Shown piece by piece: positions 24,778-34,396 of a DNA stretch of 64,000 bases. Where the stretch lies: positions 1 through 64,000 of the forward strand of contig CAWUSE010000001.1 in the NCBI GenBank assembly GCA_963925805.1. The letters are read 5' to 3'. The notes under the pieces are model-generated. The model did not search any database and was not told the DNA's origin. It worked only from the letters and a program-made list of their open reading frames with translations. The first letter of the stretch is position 1. Every line of letters starts with the position of its first letter. Source of the DNA: UBA10347 sp905182135 (GTDB lineage: Bacteria > Actinomycetota > Acidimicrobiia > Acidimicrobiales > UBA10347). A program made the position numbers and the translations under genes.

Positions 24778-25794
24778 ATGGCTACTGCAGATCCCTTCAG
24801 CGAACCCTTTGGCACCCTTTTCGGCGACCAGATCACGGTCGCACACGGCAGCCCAACCGGGTACACCTACAGCGGTGCTGCCCAGCCGATTGCCGATATT
24901 TCGCTTCATCCCGGCTCTCACGCGCTGCACTATGGCAGCACCTGTTTCGAGGGTCTCAAAGCACATACGCAGTTAGATGGATCGGTCGCCATCTTCCGAC
25001 TCAACGACCATATTGCTCGGTTCCGTATTTCGATCGGCCTGCTACGACTACCTGTGCCCGACACGGACCTGCTGCGCGACATGTTCATGCAAGCAGCCGT
25101 CGCCAATCTCGAGCACACGCCACCCCAGCCAGGTTCTTTGTACCTGCGCCCGACGATGCTGGGCATGGATCGGAACATTGGTGCGGCTGCAGCGCCCAGC
25201 GAAACCAGTCTTCTCTATGTGCTGACCAGCCCTGTCGGTGACTATTTCGCTGGCGGCATCCGCCCGCTGAGCCTACTAATCGAGACCAAGACACCTCGCA
25301 CGACCCCCCACTTCGGATCGATCAAGAGCGGGGCCAACTACGTCATGGCTCTTGGGCCAACGCTCGACGCCAAAGCGGCGCACGGTGTCGACCAAGTACT
25401 CTTTGCCACCGGTGGCGACACCACCGAAACTGGCGCTGCAAACTTCTTTATGGTCGACGACCATCGGCTTATAACCCGCCACCTCGACGACTCGTTCCTG
25501 CATGGCGTGACTCGCTCCTCGATCATCACCATGGCCACCGATCTGGGCTACACGATCGAAGAACGCTCGATACCTGCAAGCGAGATTCTTGAGCGCACCG
25601 GCGATACCGAAATGTTTCTGTCCGGCACCGCAGCAATCATCGCCCCAATCGGATCATTGATATCTGAAAGCGGCACAAGCCAGATCGGCGACGGTCAGCC
25701 AGGGCCCAACACACTGAAGTTACGTCAGGCCCTAGTCGACGTGCAATCTGGTGCCGCAGCAGATCCTCATAATTGGCGCACCACCGTCGAGTAG
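24778..25794 (+). CDS. ilvE: Branched-chain amino acid aminotransferase
   Basis: The 338-residue class IV PLP aminotransferase transfers an amino group between glutamate and branched-chain 2-oxo acids, the last step of Ile/Leu/Val synthesis. Fold-type IV landmarks are LHYGSTCFEGLKAH, the PLP lysine Lys183 in SIKSGANYV, and TTETGAANFF with LSGTAAII near the C-terminus. The long GTLFGDQITVAH start matches bacterial type-II IlvE proteins. Together with cimA and leuBCD nearby it completes much of the branched-chain pathway. Confidence 0.93.
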   Translation: MATADPFSEPFGTLFGDQITVAHGSPTGYTYSGAAQPIADISLHPGSHALHYGSTCFEGLKAHTQLDGSVAIFRLNDHIARFRISIGLLRLPVPDTDLLRDMFMQAAVANLEHTPPQPGSLYLRPTMLGMDRNIGAAAAPSETSLLYVLTSPVGDYFAGGIRPLSLLIETKTPRTTPHFGSIKSGANYVMALGPTLDAKAAHGVDQVLFATGGDTTETGAANFFMVDDHRLITRHLDDSFLHGVTRSSIITMATDLGYTIEERSIPASEILERTGDTEMFLSGTAAIIAPIGSLISESGTSQIGDGQPGPNTLKLRQALVDVQSGAAADPHNWRTTVE

Positions 25795-25915
25795 CCCCTC
25801 GGATCCTGAGCCCGAACTGCAGTCCGTCCCTCGGGCGTCCTGGAAGGCCCAAACGCCAGCAGAGCGGAGATGCTTCGACTCAGGCAACCACGCCGAAGTC
25901 AGACCGACTACGCGG

Positions 25916-26722
25916 TCAATCAGTAAAGGTGCTGAGACGGCGATATCCGGTGATCCGGCCGATCGATACAGCGGCGCTTTCTCGAAGTGTGTTCGAAATC
26001 GTGGACTTGACGGCCGATGGCGATACGAAAGCGATAATCCCGAGTTCGTCGGCGATATCGAGCAAACGGTAATTGTGGTAACCATCGGAAACCAGCAACA
26101 CAGAGTCGAGCTGCAAATTTTGGATCTGTAAGGCCGACGCAGACAGTTGCTCCCAGCTGTTTGTGCCCTCGGGGATCACAACAATGTCGGACTCGGGAAC
26201 GCCCTCACCCAGCAGATACTCCAGGCCTGTCAGTCCTTCGGTCGTAGCATCACCAATGGCGCCAGCACCCGTCACGAAGACCCGGTCGACCACGTCGTCG
26301 TTGTACAGATTTAGCGCATGATCAAGCCGCGCTTGGAGCACGTAGGACGGCGATCCGTTGTATTGCGCAGCGCCAAGAACAATGGCGGCGTCAGCTGGTC
26401 GGGTGTCGTCGTCACCTTGGGCGCTTGAGACCTGCACATAGTTGAAGACGAAATAGCCGGCGCAGGCCAACACCGCTAGCAGGACGAGCGCCACGAAACT
26501 GCGACCGATTCGGCGAAACGTGGCGACTCGGAAAATTTTACGGCGAGGTTTCTCGACATCTTCGACGTAATGCCCATCCGCACCGACCCGCTCATGAATG
26601 TCAAGGAATTCTTCGTCTTCCTCGCTGTTGGCCCAGTATTGGTAACCATCGCCAAGACGCTCCTCGCCTCGATACCCGGCGCTGAGGTCAGGCGGTTTAT
26701 TCGCTTCGTTCGAGCTGTCCAC
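25916..26722 (-). CDS. DUF218 (YdcF/SanA-like) membrane protein
   Basis: The product has an acidic cytoplasmic N-terminus, a single membrane helix (VALVLLAVLACAGYFVFNYV) and an extracytoplasmic DUF218 domain: DAAIVLGAAQYNGSPSYVLQ, ALNLYNDDVVDRVFVTGAGA, LLVSDGYHNYR. Family members are linked to cell-envelope steps. A GTG at 26722 is chosen, overlapping gltX by 26 bp. A TTG at 26761 would add 13 residues. It is probably co-transcribed with gltX. Confidence 0.82.
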   Translation of the reverse strand: MDSSNEANKPPDLSAGYRGEERLGDGYQYWANSEEDEEFLDIHERVGADGHYVEDVEKPRRKIFRVATFRRIGRSFVALVLLAVLACAGYFVFNYVQVSSAQGDDDTRPADAAIVLGAAQYNGSPSYVLQARLDHALNLYNDDVVDRVFVTGAGAIGDATTEGLTGLEYLLGEGVPESDIVVIPEGTNSWEQLSASALQIQNLQLDSVLLVSDGYHNYRLLDIADELGIIAFVSPSAVKSTISNTLRESAAVSIGRITGYRRLSTFTD

Positions 26723-28055
26723 GAGCGTTTCGCAATCTTTCAATTGTCTTTTCACGGCCAAGCCGAACTAGCGGACCGTACAACGGGATACCACCCATCT
26801 TTCCCGTTACTGCTACCCGCACGGGGACTGCAGATTTGACACCAAGCGTGTCGCCTACAGCACGAACCGTTTCGTTCAGAACGTCTTCTTCCCAAACACA
26901 GTCAGCAAAGGCGGCCACAACGCCGTCGAGTACCTCATCAGCCTGTTTGGCTTTTCGTAAACCTTTATTCATGGCCTTTTCTTCAATTTCGATAGTGTCG
27001 AGGAAGAGCCAGTCGTACCACTGGGGCACTTCGCTAAGCGTAGCAACCCTCTGTTGCACGTCGCCAGCGAACTCTGCGACAAGAGCAACGTCGACTGCGT
27101 CGGGTGCCCAACGCTCATCGGACCGCAGGTAGGGGACGGCCTGTTCGACGAAGTCACTCGTTGCCAAGTTTTGGATATACGTGGAGTTGAAGTGGTCGAG
27201 CTTCTTCAGGTCAAAGAACGCTGCAGCCTTATTCACCCGGCCCAGATCAAATTTGTCGATGATCTCAGTCACGGGACGGATCTCGATGTCGTCATCAGGG
27301 CCCCAGCCCAGCAGCGCCAAATAGTTGACCATCGCCTCCGGCAGGTATCCCCTGGTGCGATAGTCCGCAATGGAGACATCGTCCCGACGCTTCGACAGCT
27401 TCTTACGTTGTTCGTTGACCAGAAGCGGCAGGTGTGCATAGATCGGCGGAGTCGCACCGATCTCTTCCATCAGGAGTTGCACCTTGGGGGTGGTCGAGAG
27501 CAGGTCCTCGCCTCGGATTGCATGAGTGATCCCCATGTCTGCATCGTCGACAGCATTGGCCAGCAAGAACGTTGGTGTGCCGTTGGAGCGCCAGATAACG
27601 AAGTCTTCGAGGTCGTTCGTCTCAAAACTGACATCACCGCGAACAGCATCGGTAAACACGACCTGACGGTCGGACGGCACTCGGTAACGCACGGCGAGAC
27701 CGTCGACCAACTCGGCGCCATCCACAACCGTGTTCTGTTCATCGACGCGCTCGGAAAGATAGGCGTGCCCTGATGCCAACAGATCGCTAACAACCTGGCG
27801 GTGTCGATCACGAGACTCGCTCTGGAACGACGGGCCTTCATCCCAGTCGATGCCAAGCCAACGCAGTTCATCGAAGATGACATCGATCAGCTCTGGGCGG
27901 TTGCGGTCGCCGTCGGTATCTTCGATGCGCAACACGAAGGTTCCTCCGACCGAACGGGCGAACAGCCAATTGAACAGGGCTGTTCGGGCACTGCCTACGT
28001 GCAGGTAGCCAGTAGGAGATGGTGCGAACCTGCAGCGAATATCTGGATTAGTCAT
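26697..28055 (-). CDS. gltX: Glutamyl-tRNA synthetase
   Basis: The class I synthetase charges tRNA-Glu. The HIGH-type motif lies in PSPTGYLHVGSARTALFNW (residues 13-30), IEDTD at 44-48, and the KMSKS-type motif is KLSKR (219-223). The length of 452 is slightly shorter than the usual 470-490, and the Cys-type zinc-finger residues of some GluRS are absent. The start ATG overlaps the RDD gene stop by 4 bp. Confidence 0.95.
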   Translation of the reverse strand: MTNPDIRCRFAPSPTGYLHVGSARTALFNWLFARSVGGTFVLRIEDTDGDRNRPELIDVIFDELRWLGIDWDEGPSFQSESRDRHRQVVSDLLASGHAYLSERVDEQNTVVDGAELVDGLAVRYRVPSDRQVVFTDAVRGDVSFETNDLEDFVIWRSNGTPTFLLANAVDDADMGITHAIRGEDLLSTTPKVQLLMEEIGATPPIYAHLPLLVNEQRKKLSKRRDDVSIADYRTRGYLPEAMVNYLALLGWGPDDDIEIRPVTEIIDKFDLGRVNKAAAFFDLKKLDHFNSTYIQNLATSDFVEQAVPYLRSDERWAPDAVDVALVAEFAGDVQQRVATLSEVPQWYDWLFLDTIEIEEKAMNKGLRKAKQADEVLDGVVAAFADCVWEEDVLNETVRAVGDTLGVKSAVPVRVAVTGKMGGIPLYGPLVRLGREKTIERLRNARGQLERSE

Positions 28056-28738
28056 GCGAATTTTTCTGAATCTTCAGGAGCGACGATGGTGTCGCTGCGG
28101 GGTGAGGAAGCTGGTAAATACGACGATTTTGGCGTCGGCTCGGCCGTCATGGCACTCGGTTGACCCACCGCCGAAGGGGCGGTCCGCACGACGATGGTCC
28201 GCGCCACAAGATCGTGACCGGCCAGGCCATCGGAGCGGAACGCACCAAGCACGAACACACCAACACCCAGCACGGGAACAAGAACAAAAATGGCTGAGGG
28301 GAGGCCCAGCGATAATGGCGACACCTCAAACAGAATCAACGGCGACAACCAGAACAGCTGGCGAACAACTGAGCGCAGCAATCCAACGCGCAAGCCGATG
28401 GGACCGGCCCCATTGATGTTCGTCACCGTCAGCCCCATCCACCGCTTGGCGGGAGTGGCGCCGTAGCAGCCTTCAAAGAGGGCGTGATAGCCGATCGAGG
28501 TGGCGACGAACACCCCCAGCAGCAGCCCCCACAGGGCCGTCGATGGCCCTTCGCACATAGCTGCGCCGGCCTGCACACAGGGCTCGGTCGACGTCAACCC
28601 AACGGACTGCAGCTGTCTCGACAAGACGATGAAGATGATCCACTGCGCACTGAAAAGCAGCAGGGCGTCGATAATAAAGGCGGAGAAGCGCGTGCCGAAG
28701 TCGGCCGCCGGCACTGGCGCCGACGAAGCAGTCATCAT
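28052..28738 (-). CDS. RDD-family membrane protein
   Basis: The 228-residue protein starts at tandem ATGs 1 bp after the previous stop; the longer frame up to 29044 overlaps that gene and is discarded. It begins with an RDD-type helix (DFGTRFSAFIIDALLLFSAQW, with the Arg and Asp of the family), a Cys-containing loop, then GATPAKRWMGLTV and two or three more helices. The C-terminal tail is Ser/Pro-rich. RDD proteins are integral membrane proteins of mostly unknown role, some acting in ion exchange. It is 4-bp coupled to gltX. Confidence 0.82.
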   Translation of the reverse strand: MMTASSAPVPAADFGTRFSAFIIDALLLFSAQWIIFIVLSRQLQSVGLTSTEPCVQAGAAMCEGPSTALWGLLLGVFVATSIGYHALFEGCYGATPAKRWMGLTVTNINGAGPIGLRVGLLRSVVRQLFWLSPLILFEVSPLSLGLPSAIFVLVPVLGVGVFVLGAFRSDGLAGHDLVARTIVVRTAPSAVGQPSAMTAEPTPKSSYLPASSPRSDTIVAPEDSEKFA

Positions 28739-28739
28739 C

Positions 28740-29264
28740 TCAGTGAGATGGAAGCTCGAGCACCGAACGCCATTCGGTGGTGTCTTCGAGGATCTGCGTA
28801 TGTGACTGACGTAGGTACTCGGTGGACACGGCATCGACGATCGCTCGTCGTTCGTTGTAATGATTCGGCTGCGCAACTTCTTCGAAGAGCTTTTTGCGGA
28901 CCTCGACCAGTTCAGGGTCAGCCGGAGCCAGGTAGCCGAAAATACTGAACGCACAGCGGACATCGTGCACCGTAGGGGCCCGACCGAACGCTGATGCCCG
29001 CTTGAGCGCAACGGCGACACAGCCAGCGATGACATCATTGGCATGTTCGTTCTTGGTCAGCTCCAGCTGAGCTTCCAATGATCGAGCAAGTTTGATAGCA
29101 AAGCCTTGATCAGGGCCTTGTGAGCCCAACAGATCGCCTTTGGGTTGCCCTTCGGCGAACACATCACCCGGGCGGTCTGCATTCCAGGTGCGATCGCGGC
29201 GGGGTGGCGACGCATAGTGCTGCGTAGCGACCGGCTTGGTTGGAACATTCTGTGGCTGGCTCAC
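28740..29264 (-). CDS. Hypothetical protein, helical C-terminal domain
   Basis: This 174-residue protein has a disordered basic N-terminus (to about residue 45) and a helical domain with LARSLEAQLELTKNEHANDV, then DVRCAFSIFGYLAPADPELVEVRKKLFEEV and a C-terminal helix. No known family is recognised. The tight 1-bp spacing to the RDD gene and shared direction suggest an operon with RDD, gltX and DUF218. Confidence 0.7.
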   Translation of the reverse strand: MSQPQNVPTKPVATQHYASPPRRDRTWNADRPGDVFAEGQPKGDLLGSQGPDQGFAIKLARSLEAQLELTKNEHANDVIAGCVAVALKRASAFGRAPTVHDVRCAFSIFGYLAPADPELVEVRKKLFEEVAQPNHYNERRAIVDAVSTEYLRQSHTQILEDTTEWRSVLELPSH

Positions 29265-29336
29265 GCGATCACTCTAGTGGTGCTGGTTCTAGGTGTTGTC
29301 CACTCGAATTCGCCACACGCAAAACTGTTCATCAAC

Positions 29337-31091
29337 TCAGGTCGTTGGGGCATGCAGTAAGCCGAACACAATGCCATCAACGAGCGCCTGCCAGCTAGCT
29401 TCAACGATGTTCTCGCTGACACCAATCGTGGTCCAGCGTTCTACCCCGTTCGTCATGTCGATGAGAACACGGGTGACCGCTTCGGTGCCTGCGGACGTAT
29501 CGAGGACGCGAACCTTGTAGTCGGTCAGCTTGATGTCGTCGAAGGCAGGGTAACGGGCACCTATGGCTTCGCTCAACGCCTCGTGCAGCGCATCGACCGG
29601 GCCGTTGCCTTCGCCAATGGCGGCGACTCGTTCACCGTCTACTCGCAACTTGACCGTGGCTTCGGTTTCCATCTCGACAGCTATGTCGTTCCATGCTCGA
29701 GCGTTACTACCACTTCGGTGCTGGGTGCTGATCCGGAAGCTCTCGAGCTCAAAGTACGGCTGATTCCAGCCAGCGGCTCCACGAAGGAGTAATTCAAAAG
29801 ATGCGTCGGCGACTTCGAACTGGTACCCCTCGTGCTCGAGGCGCTTCAAGATATCGATGACTTCGCTAGTGGCTGTTGGATCGAGCTCGATGCCTATCTC
29901 GTTGGCACGAATCTCAATACCGGCCTTGCCCGCCATCTCTGACACAACAAACCGAGCTTGATTACCAACCGTTTTCGGATCAATGTGCTCATAGGCATCG
30001 GGTCGACGAGCGATAGCGCTCGTATGAAGCCCAGCCTTGTGCGCAAACGCCGAAGCACCCACATACGCCTGCTGAGGATCTGGTGTGAAGTTCGCTATCT
30101 CAGCGATCTGGTTGGCCACAGAAGTCAGGTGCACCATGTTCTCGGCAGGGATCGTCTCGATACCCATCTTCAAGCTCAGATTCCCGATGATCGGCACCAG
30201 GTTGCAGTTGCCAGTGCGCTCGCCGTAACCGTTGATGGTGCCCTGCACCTGAATGGCCCCACCCTCGACACCAGCGAGTGCATTGGCCACGCCGCATGCG
30301 GTGTCATCGTGCAAGTGCACACCAATGCCAACGTCGCCACCAAAGTAATCAACGATCTCCCCGACCGTGTCGCGCACCTGCGACGGCAACGAACCACCGT
30401 TGGTGTCACACAGCACGAGCCGACTCGCGCCAGCCACCGCTGCTGCTTCGAGCACCTGCATGCTGAATTCAGGGTTGTTCCTGTACCCATCGAAGACATG
30501 CTCGGCGTCGTACATAACTTCAAGTCCGTTGGCGACCAGGAACTCGACCGAGTCGCGAACCATGGCCACGCCTTCTTCGAGCTCGACGCGCAACGCTTCA
30601 GTTACGTGATAATCCCAGCACTTGCCGACGATACAAACCACTTTGGTTCCGGCGCTGATCAGATTTTGTAACGTCTGATCTTGATCGATGCGACCACGCG
30701 GCCGACGGGTTGAGCCAAACGCCACGAATGTCGAATTCTCGAGCTTCAACTCGTCTGCGGCACGGCGGAAAAACTCGTCGTCCTTTGGATTGGCTCCCGG
30801 CCAGCCACCTTCGATGTAGTGCACACCGAGGCGATCGAGCTGACGGGCAATCTTTAGCTTGTCTTCGACGGTAAACGAGATGCCTTCAAGCTGGCTGCCG
30901 TCACGCAACGTCGTGTCGTAGATCTCAACCTGTTCGGCGACTCGGACACTTGGACGAGGCGCACCCTCGCTGCCATCGTTGGCTGGATCGGCGGGCAGGC
31001 GTTTGCCTCGGCCCGGCTCCACCGAACCTGATGAAGGTGTTGTCATGTTGGGCACTCCAGGCATCGAGGTCATTGAGGTCATTGAGGTCAT
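29337..31091 (-). CDS. cimA: (R)-citramalate synthase
   Basis: The 584-residue enzyme of the alpha-IPM/citramalate synthase family condenses pyruvate with acetyl-CoA to make citramalate for isoleucine. The N-terminal HMGL-like barrel carries YDTTLRDGSQLEGISFT, the metal-binding HLHDDTACGVANAL and GTINGYGERTGN. Citramalate-type features are YIEGGWPGANPKD and VGKCWDYHV. A C-terminal LeuA allosteric domain (WNDIAVEMETEATVKLRVDG) follows. The N-terminus has three tandem Met-Thr-Ser units before the conserved core, so the true start could be any of three in-frame ATGs. Confidence 0.9.
   Translation of the reverse strand: MTSMTSMTSMPGVPNMTTPSSGSVEPGRGKRLPADPANDGSEGAPRPSVRVAEQVEIYDTTLRDGSQLEGISFTVEDKLKIARQLDRLGVHYIEGGWPGANPKDDEFFRRAADELKLENSTFVAFGSTRRPRGRIDQDQTLQNLISAGTKVVCIVGKCWDYHVTEALRVELEEGVAMVRDSVEFLVANGLEVMYDAEHVFDGYRNNPEFSMQVLEAAAVAGASRLVLCDTNGGSLPSQVRDTVGEIVDYFGGDVGIGVHLHDDTACGVANALAGVEGGAIQVQGTINGYGERTGNCNLVPIIGNLSLKMGIETIPAENMVHLTSVANQIAEIANFTPDPQQAYVGASAFAHKAGLHTSAIARRPDAYEHIDPKTVGNQARFVVSEMAGKAGIEIRANEIGIELDPTATSEVIDILKRLEHEGYQFEVADASFELLLRGAAGWNQPYFELESFRISTQHRSGSNARAWNDIAVEMETEATVKLRVDGERVAAIGEGNGPVDALHEALSEAIGARYPAFDDIKLTDYKVRVLDTSAGTEAVTRVLIDMTNGVERWTTIGVSENIVEASWQALVDGIVFGLLHAPTT
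31065..31091 (-). repeat. 9-bp tandem repeat with three start codons
   Basis: ATGACCTCA (third copy ATGACCTCG) is repeated three times at the 5' end of cimA. A further ATG follows directly, so several in-frame starts are available. Confidence 0.9.
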
Positions 31092-31190
31092 GATCAGCTA
31101 AGTCTGAAAAAGCCAGACCCGGTCAAATGATTGCTGTGTCGTTCCGGCGAATGCCGTGAGCGATGTGGCCGTGGCGTTCAAGCCGCCGAG

Positions 31191-32171
31191 CTACAGAGCT
31201 GCGGCGATTGCGTCGCCGATGGCAACGGTCCCGCCTTGGGTGTCACCTAGCTTGTAAGCCGCAGCAGTAACGCGGTCGGCAGCATCGTCTTCGCCGAGGT
31301 GACGCAGCATCATCGCACCTGAGATGATCGCTGCGGTTGGGTTAGCGATGCCCTGGCCAGCAATGTCTGGGGCTGAGCCGTGGACCGGTTCGAACATCGA
31401 CGGGCCCGTTCTAGCCGGGTTCAAGTTTGCCGATGCAGCGAAACCGATGCCGCCGCTGACGGCACCGCCCAAGTCGGTCAATATGTCGCCGAACAAGTTG
31501 TCGGTAACGATCACGTCGTATTGCTGAGGCGCCTGCACGAAGTAAATGCATGCGGCATCGACATGGTTGTAGTCGGTGTCAACGTTCGGGTATTCCTCAG
31601 CAACCTCGTTAAAGGTGCGCTGCCAGAGGTCTCCGCTGAAGTTCAAGACGTTGGTCTTGTGGCAGAGCGTCAGATGCTTGCGTTCGGTAGTGCTGGCCAA
31701 ATCAAAGGCGTAACGGATAGCCCGCTCGACACCCATACGAGTGTTGACCGAACCCTGGGTTGCGACCTCAAATGGGGTGTTCTTCCGCAGGATGCCGCCT
31801 TCACCGGCATACGCGCCCTCAGTATTTTCGCGGATCACCGTCATGTCGATGCCATCTTCGGCGGAGACAAACGGGCGCTGGTTGATGTAGAGGTCCAACT
31901 CGAATCGCATCTTAAGAAGCAAGCCTCGCTCGATCACACCTGGTGGAACGCCAGGCGTGCCAACGGCGCCAACGTAAATGGCATCAAGGCCGCGCCATTC
32001 CTCGAGCGTCGAGTCGCTCAGGATCTCGCCGTCGCGCAGATAACGAGCGCCGCCGAGGTCATAGTCGACAGTCTCAAGCTCGACGCCAGCAGCGGCAATT
32101 ACCTTAAGACCTTCGGCAATTACCTCAGGGCCGATCCCGTCGCCACCCATGATCCCGACTTTGTGTGCCAT
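31191..32171 (-). CDS. leuB: 3-isopropylmalate dehydrogenase
   Basis: The 326-residue metal- and NAD-dependent beta-decarboxylating dehydrogenase of leucine synthesis has GGDGIGPEVIAEGL at the N-terminus, RENTEGAYAGEGG, the catalytic Lys in CHKTNVLNFSGDLW, NLFGDILTDLGGAVSGGIG, and FEPVHGSAPDIAGQGIANP for NAD. It may also act on citramalate-derived 3-methylmalate when CimA is used. It is the gene upstream of cimA on the same strand, and divergent from greA-leuCD. Confidence 0.93.
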   Translation of the reverse strand: MAHKVGIMGGDGIGPEVIAEGLKVIAAAGVELETVDYDLGGARYLRDGEILSDSTLEEWRGLDAIYVGAVGTPGVPPGVIERGLLLKMRFELDLYINQRPFVSAEDGIDMTVIRENTEGAYAGEGGILRKNTPFEVATQGSVNTRMGVERAIRYAFDLASTTERKHLTLCHKTNVLNFSGDLWQRTFNEVAEEYPNVDTDYNHVDAACIYFVQAPQQYDVIVTDNLFGDILTDLGGAVSGGIGFAASANLNPARTGPSMFEPVHGSAPDIAGQGIANPTAAIISGAMMLRHLGEDDAADRVTAAAYKLGDTQGGTVAIGDAIAAAL

Positions 32172-32482
32172 TGCTCTACTACTTCCCAGTAGCCCCAGTT
32201 TGGAGCGCGTTTACAGACCCTAAAGCCTAGGGCAAGCGCTCTCGATTGCCAGATCCGATGTAACGGGTCCTCTACCCCTACTGAATTTTTAATCCCATCG
32301 AGGAAGCAACCACTGGCCTCGGACTTGTGAGTATCAGCGAACCTTACGCTCTAGAGGACCGGCTCTGGTTGGCTGAAGAGCCGAGCCCTGGTGATGATCG
32401 CTAACTGCTTCGGCACACCCCCAGACGAAGTCACAATTGGCGAGAAACTCTTGATGGGATCGGATGGGTACTCTGGTGGCTT
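32172..32482. other. Divergent promoter region leuB / greA-leuCD
   Basis: A 311-bp gap separates leuB (minus) from greA (plus) and must hold both promoters. A palindrome-like CCTAAAGCCTAGGG lies near 32219. No leader peptide rich in Leu codons, T-box or riboswitch was recognised. Confidence 0.4.
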
Positions 32483-32953
32483 ATGGCTGATCCGAAGCAA
32501 CTTTCGCAACAGGCCCACGACCGTCTTCAAGCCGAGCTTGAGGACCTGACAACCCGTGGCCGCATTGACATCGCTCGCAAGATCGAAACCGCCCGCGAAC
32601 TGGGCGACCTGTCTGAGAACGGCGATTACCACGCCGCCAAAGAGGAACAAGGCAAGATGGAAGGCCGCGTAATGCATCTCGAAGGCACCCTCGAAGACTG
32701 CATCATCGTCGAGGTCGCCGCCGCTACCGACACGGTTGCTATGGGCAACATCGTCGAGATCCGTTACGACGGCGACACCGGCACTGAGCGCTATCTGGTT
32801 GGCAGCATCGAAGAACGTCGCGAAGGCGTCACCGTCATGTCATCATCTTCACCACTTGGGGCCGCTTTGATTGGCGCCAAAATCGGCCAGGCCGTGTCCT
32901 ATGAATCCCCCGGCGGCACGCTCGCTGTCGAAATCGTCGCAATCGAGGTTTGA
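32483..32953 (+). CDS. greA: Transcription elongation factor GreA
   Basis: The 156-residue factor rescues backtracked RNA polymerase. It has an N-terminal coiled-coil with the acidic tip ARELGDLSENGDYHAAKEEQ and a C-terminal FKBP-like domain (EERYLVG-type strand, SSPLGAALIGAKIGQAV, PGGTLAVEIVAI). Only 3 bp separate it from leuC, an unusual neighbour that suggests the leucine genes share its message. Confidence 0.95.
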   Translation: MADPKQLSQQAHDRLQAELEDLTTRGRIDIARKIETARELGDLSENGDYHAAKEEQGKMEGRVMHLEGTLEDCIIVEVAAATDTVAMGNIVEIRYDGDTGTERYLVGSIEERREGVTVMSSSSPLGAALIGAKIGQAVSYESPGGTLAVEIVAIEV

Positions 32954-32956
32954 ACC

Positions 32957-34396
32957 GTGACTCAGCAACCACGCACACTTAGCCAGAAAGTGTGGGACAA
33001 CCATGTCGTCCCCACTTCCAACGAAAGCGCCTCAAGCAACGACGCCGCCGACAATGGCGCTGCGCTCTTGTACATCGACCTGCATCTCGTCCACGAGGTC
33101 ACCTCGCCGCAGGCCTTCGAAGGCCTGCGCATCAGCGGCCGCACAGTCCGGCGCCCGGATCTGACTGTGGCAACCGAAGACCACAACGTGCCAACCGAGA
33201 ACCAACATCTTCCGATCCCCGACGAAATCGGCCGCAAGCAGGTCGATACCTTGCGGGCAAACACCAAAGAGTTCGGCATCACGAACTACCCGATGGGCCA
33301 CGAGAGCCAAGGCATCGTCCACGTAATAGGCCCAGAACTCGGACTCACTCTTCCGGGCATGACCGTTGTCTGCGGTGACAGCCACACCAGCACCCACGGC
33401 GCCTTCGGAGCTATAGCGTTCGGCATCGGCACCAGCGAAGTCGAGCATGTTCTCGCCACTCAGACGCTGCCCCAGTTGGCACAAGAGACCATGGCGATCA
33501 CTATCAACGGCGAACTCCCCGAGGGTTCAACCGCGAAAGACGTCGTACTTGCGGTGCTCGCCCGCACAGGCACCAGCGGCGGAATCGGCGCCATCGCCGA
33601 GTACCGCGGTTCTGTGATCGAGAACTTGTCAATGGAAGGCCGCATGACGGTCTGCAACATGTCGATCGAATGGGGCGCCAAAGCCGGCCTCATCGCCCCC
33701 GACGAGATCACCTTCGACTACTTGAAAGGTCGTCCGCACGCTCCCCAAGGCGAAGCCTGGGACGAAGCAGTCACAGCTTGGCGAGAACTCAAGACCGACG
33801 AAGGTGTCATCTTCGATCGCGAGATCATCATGGACGGCAGCGAATGCGTTCCTCACATCACCTGGGGCACCAACCCCGGTCAAGTCGCGCCAATCGATAG
33901 CACGATCCCCTACCCGGCTGACTATGACGACACCGGCGAGGCAGACGCATGCTCTCGTGCGCTCGAATACATGGATCTCACTCCGGGCATGGCAATGCGT
34001 GACATCAACATCGACACGGTGTTCATCGGCAGTTGCACCAACAGCCGTATCGAAGACCTGCGAGCCGCAGCAGCGGTCGCCAAGGGTCACAAGGTCAAGG
34101 ACGGCATACGTACGCTCGTCGTCCCCGGATCGGGCATGGTTCAAAAACAGGCCATCGCCGAGGGTCTTGACAAGATCTTCATCGAAGCTGGCTTCGACTG
34201 GCGTGAACCTGGCTGCTCTATGTGCCTGGCCATGAACCCCGACAAGCTGGCTCCCGGCGAGCGCAGTGCATCGACCAGCAACCGCAACTTCGAAGGCCGC
34301 CAAGGCCGCGGCGGTCGCACCCATCTCGTTTCGCCCCAGGTCGCAGCTGCGACCGCAATCCTTGGCCACGTCGCCACTCCCGAGGATCTCTCATGA
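32957..34396 (+). CDS. leuC: 3-isopropylmalate dehydratase, large subunit
   Basis: The 479-residue aconitase-family subunit starts at a GTG. Fe-S ligands are the Cys in FIGSCTNSR and the pair in EPGCSMC. HLVHEVTSPQAFEGLR, GDSHTSTHGAFGA and the C-terminal STSNRNFEGRQGRGGRTHL are family landmarks. With LeuD it isomerises 2- to 3-isopropylmalate, or citramalate in the CimA route. A small insertion (NESASSNDAADNG) follows the first strand. The stop overlaps the next small ORF as ATGA. Confidence 0.95.
   Translation: MTQQPRTLSQKVWDNHVVPTSNESASSNDAADNGAALLYIDLHLVHEVTSPQAFEGLRISGRTVRRPDLTVATEDHNVPTENQHLPIPDEIGRKQVDTLRANTKEFGITNYPMGHESQGIVHVIGPELGLTLPGMTVVCGDSHTSTHGAFGAIAFGIGTSEVEHVLATQTLPQLAQETMAITINGELPEGSTAKDVVLAVLARTGTSGGIGAIAEYRGSVIENLSMEGRMTVCNMSIEWGAKAGLIAPDEITFDYLKGRPHAPQGEAWDEAVTAWRELKTDEGVIFDREIIMDGSECVPHITWGTNPGQVAPIDSTIPYPADYDDTGEADACSRALEYMDLTPGMAMRDINIDTVFIGSCTNSRIEDLRAAAAVAKGHKVKDGIRTLVVPGSGMVQKQAIAEGLDKIFIEAGFDWREPGCSMCLAMNPDKLAPGERSASTSNRNFEGRQGRGGRTHLVSPQVAAATAILGHVATPEDLS

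Noticed and set aside
29958..30671. 237-codon plus frame opposite cimA
   Set aside because: cimA motifs are intact on the minus strand and this frame has no family features.
31380..32192. 270-codon plus frame opposite leuB
   Set aside because: Shadow of leuB; Val/Asp-rich with no recognisable domain.
33629..34369. 246-codon minus frame opposite leuC
   Set aside because: leuC has all Fe-S and substrate motifs; the antisense frame shows none.
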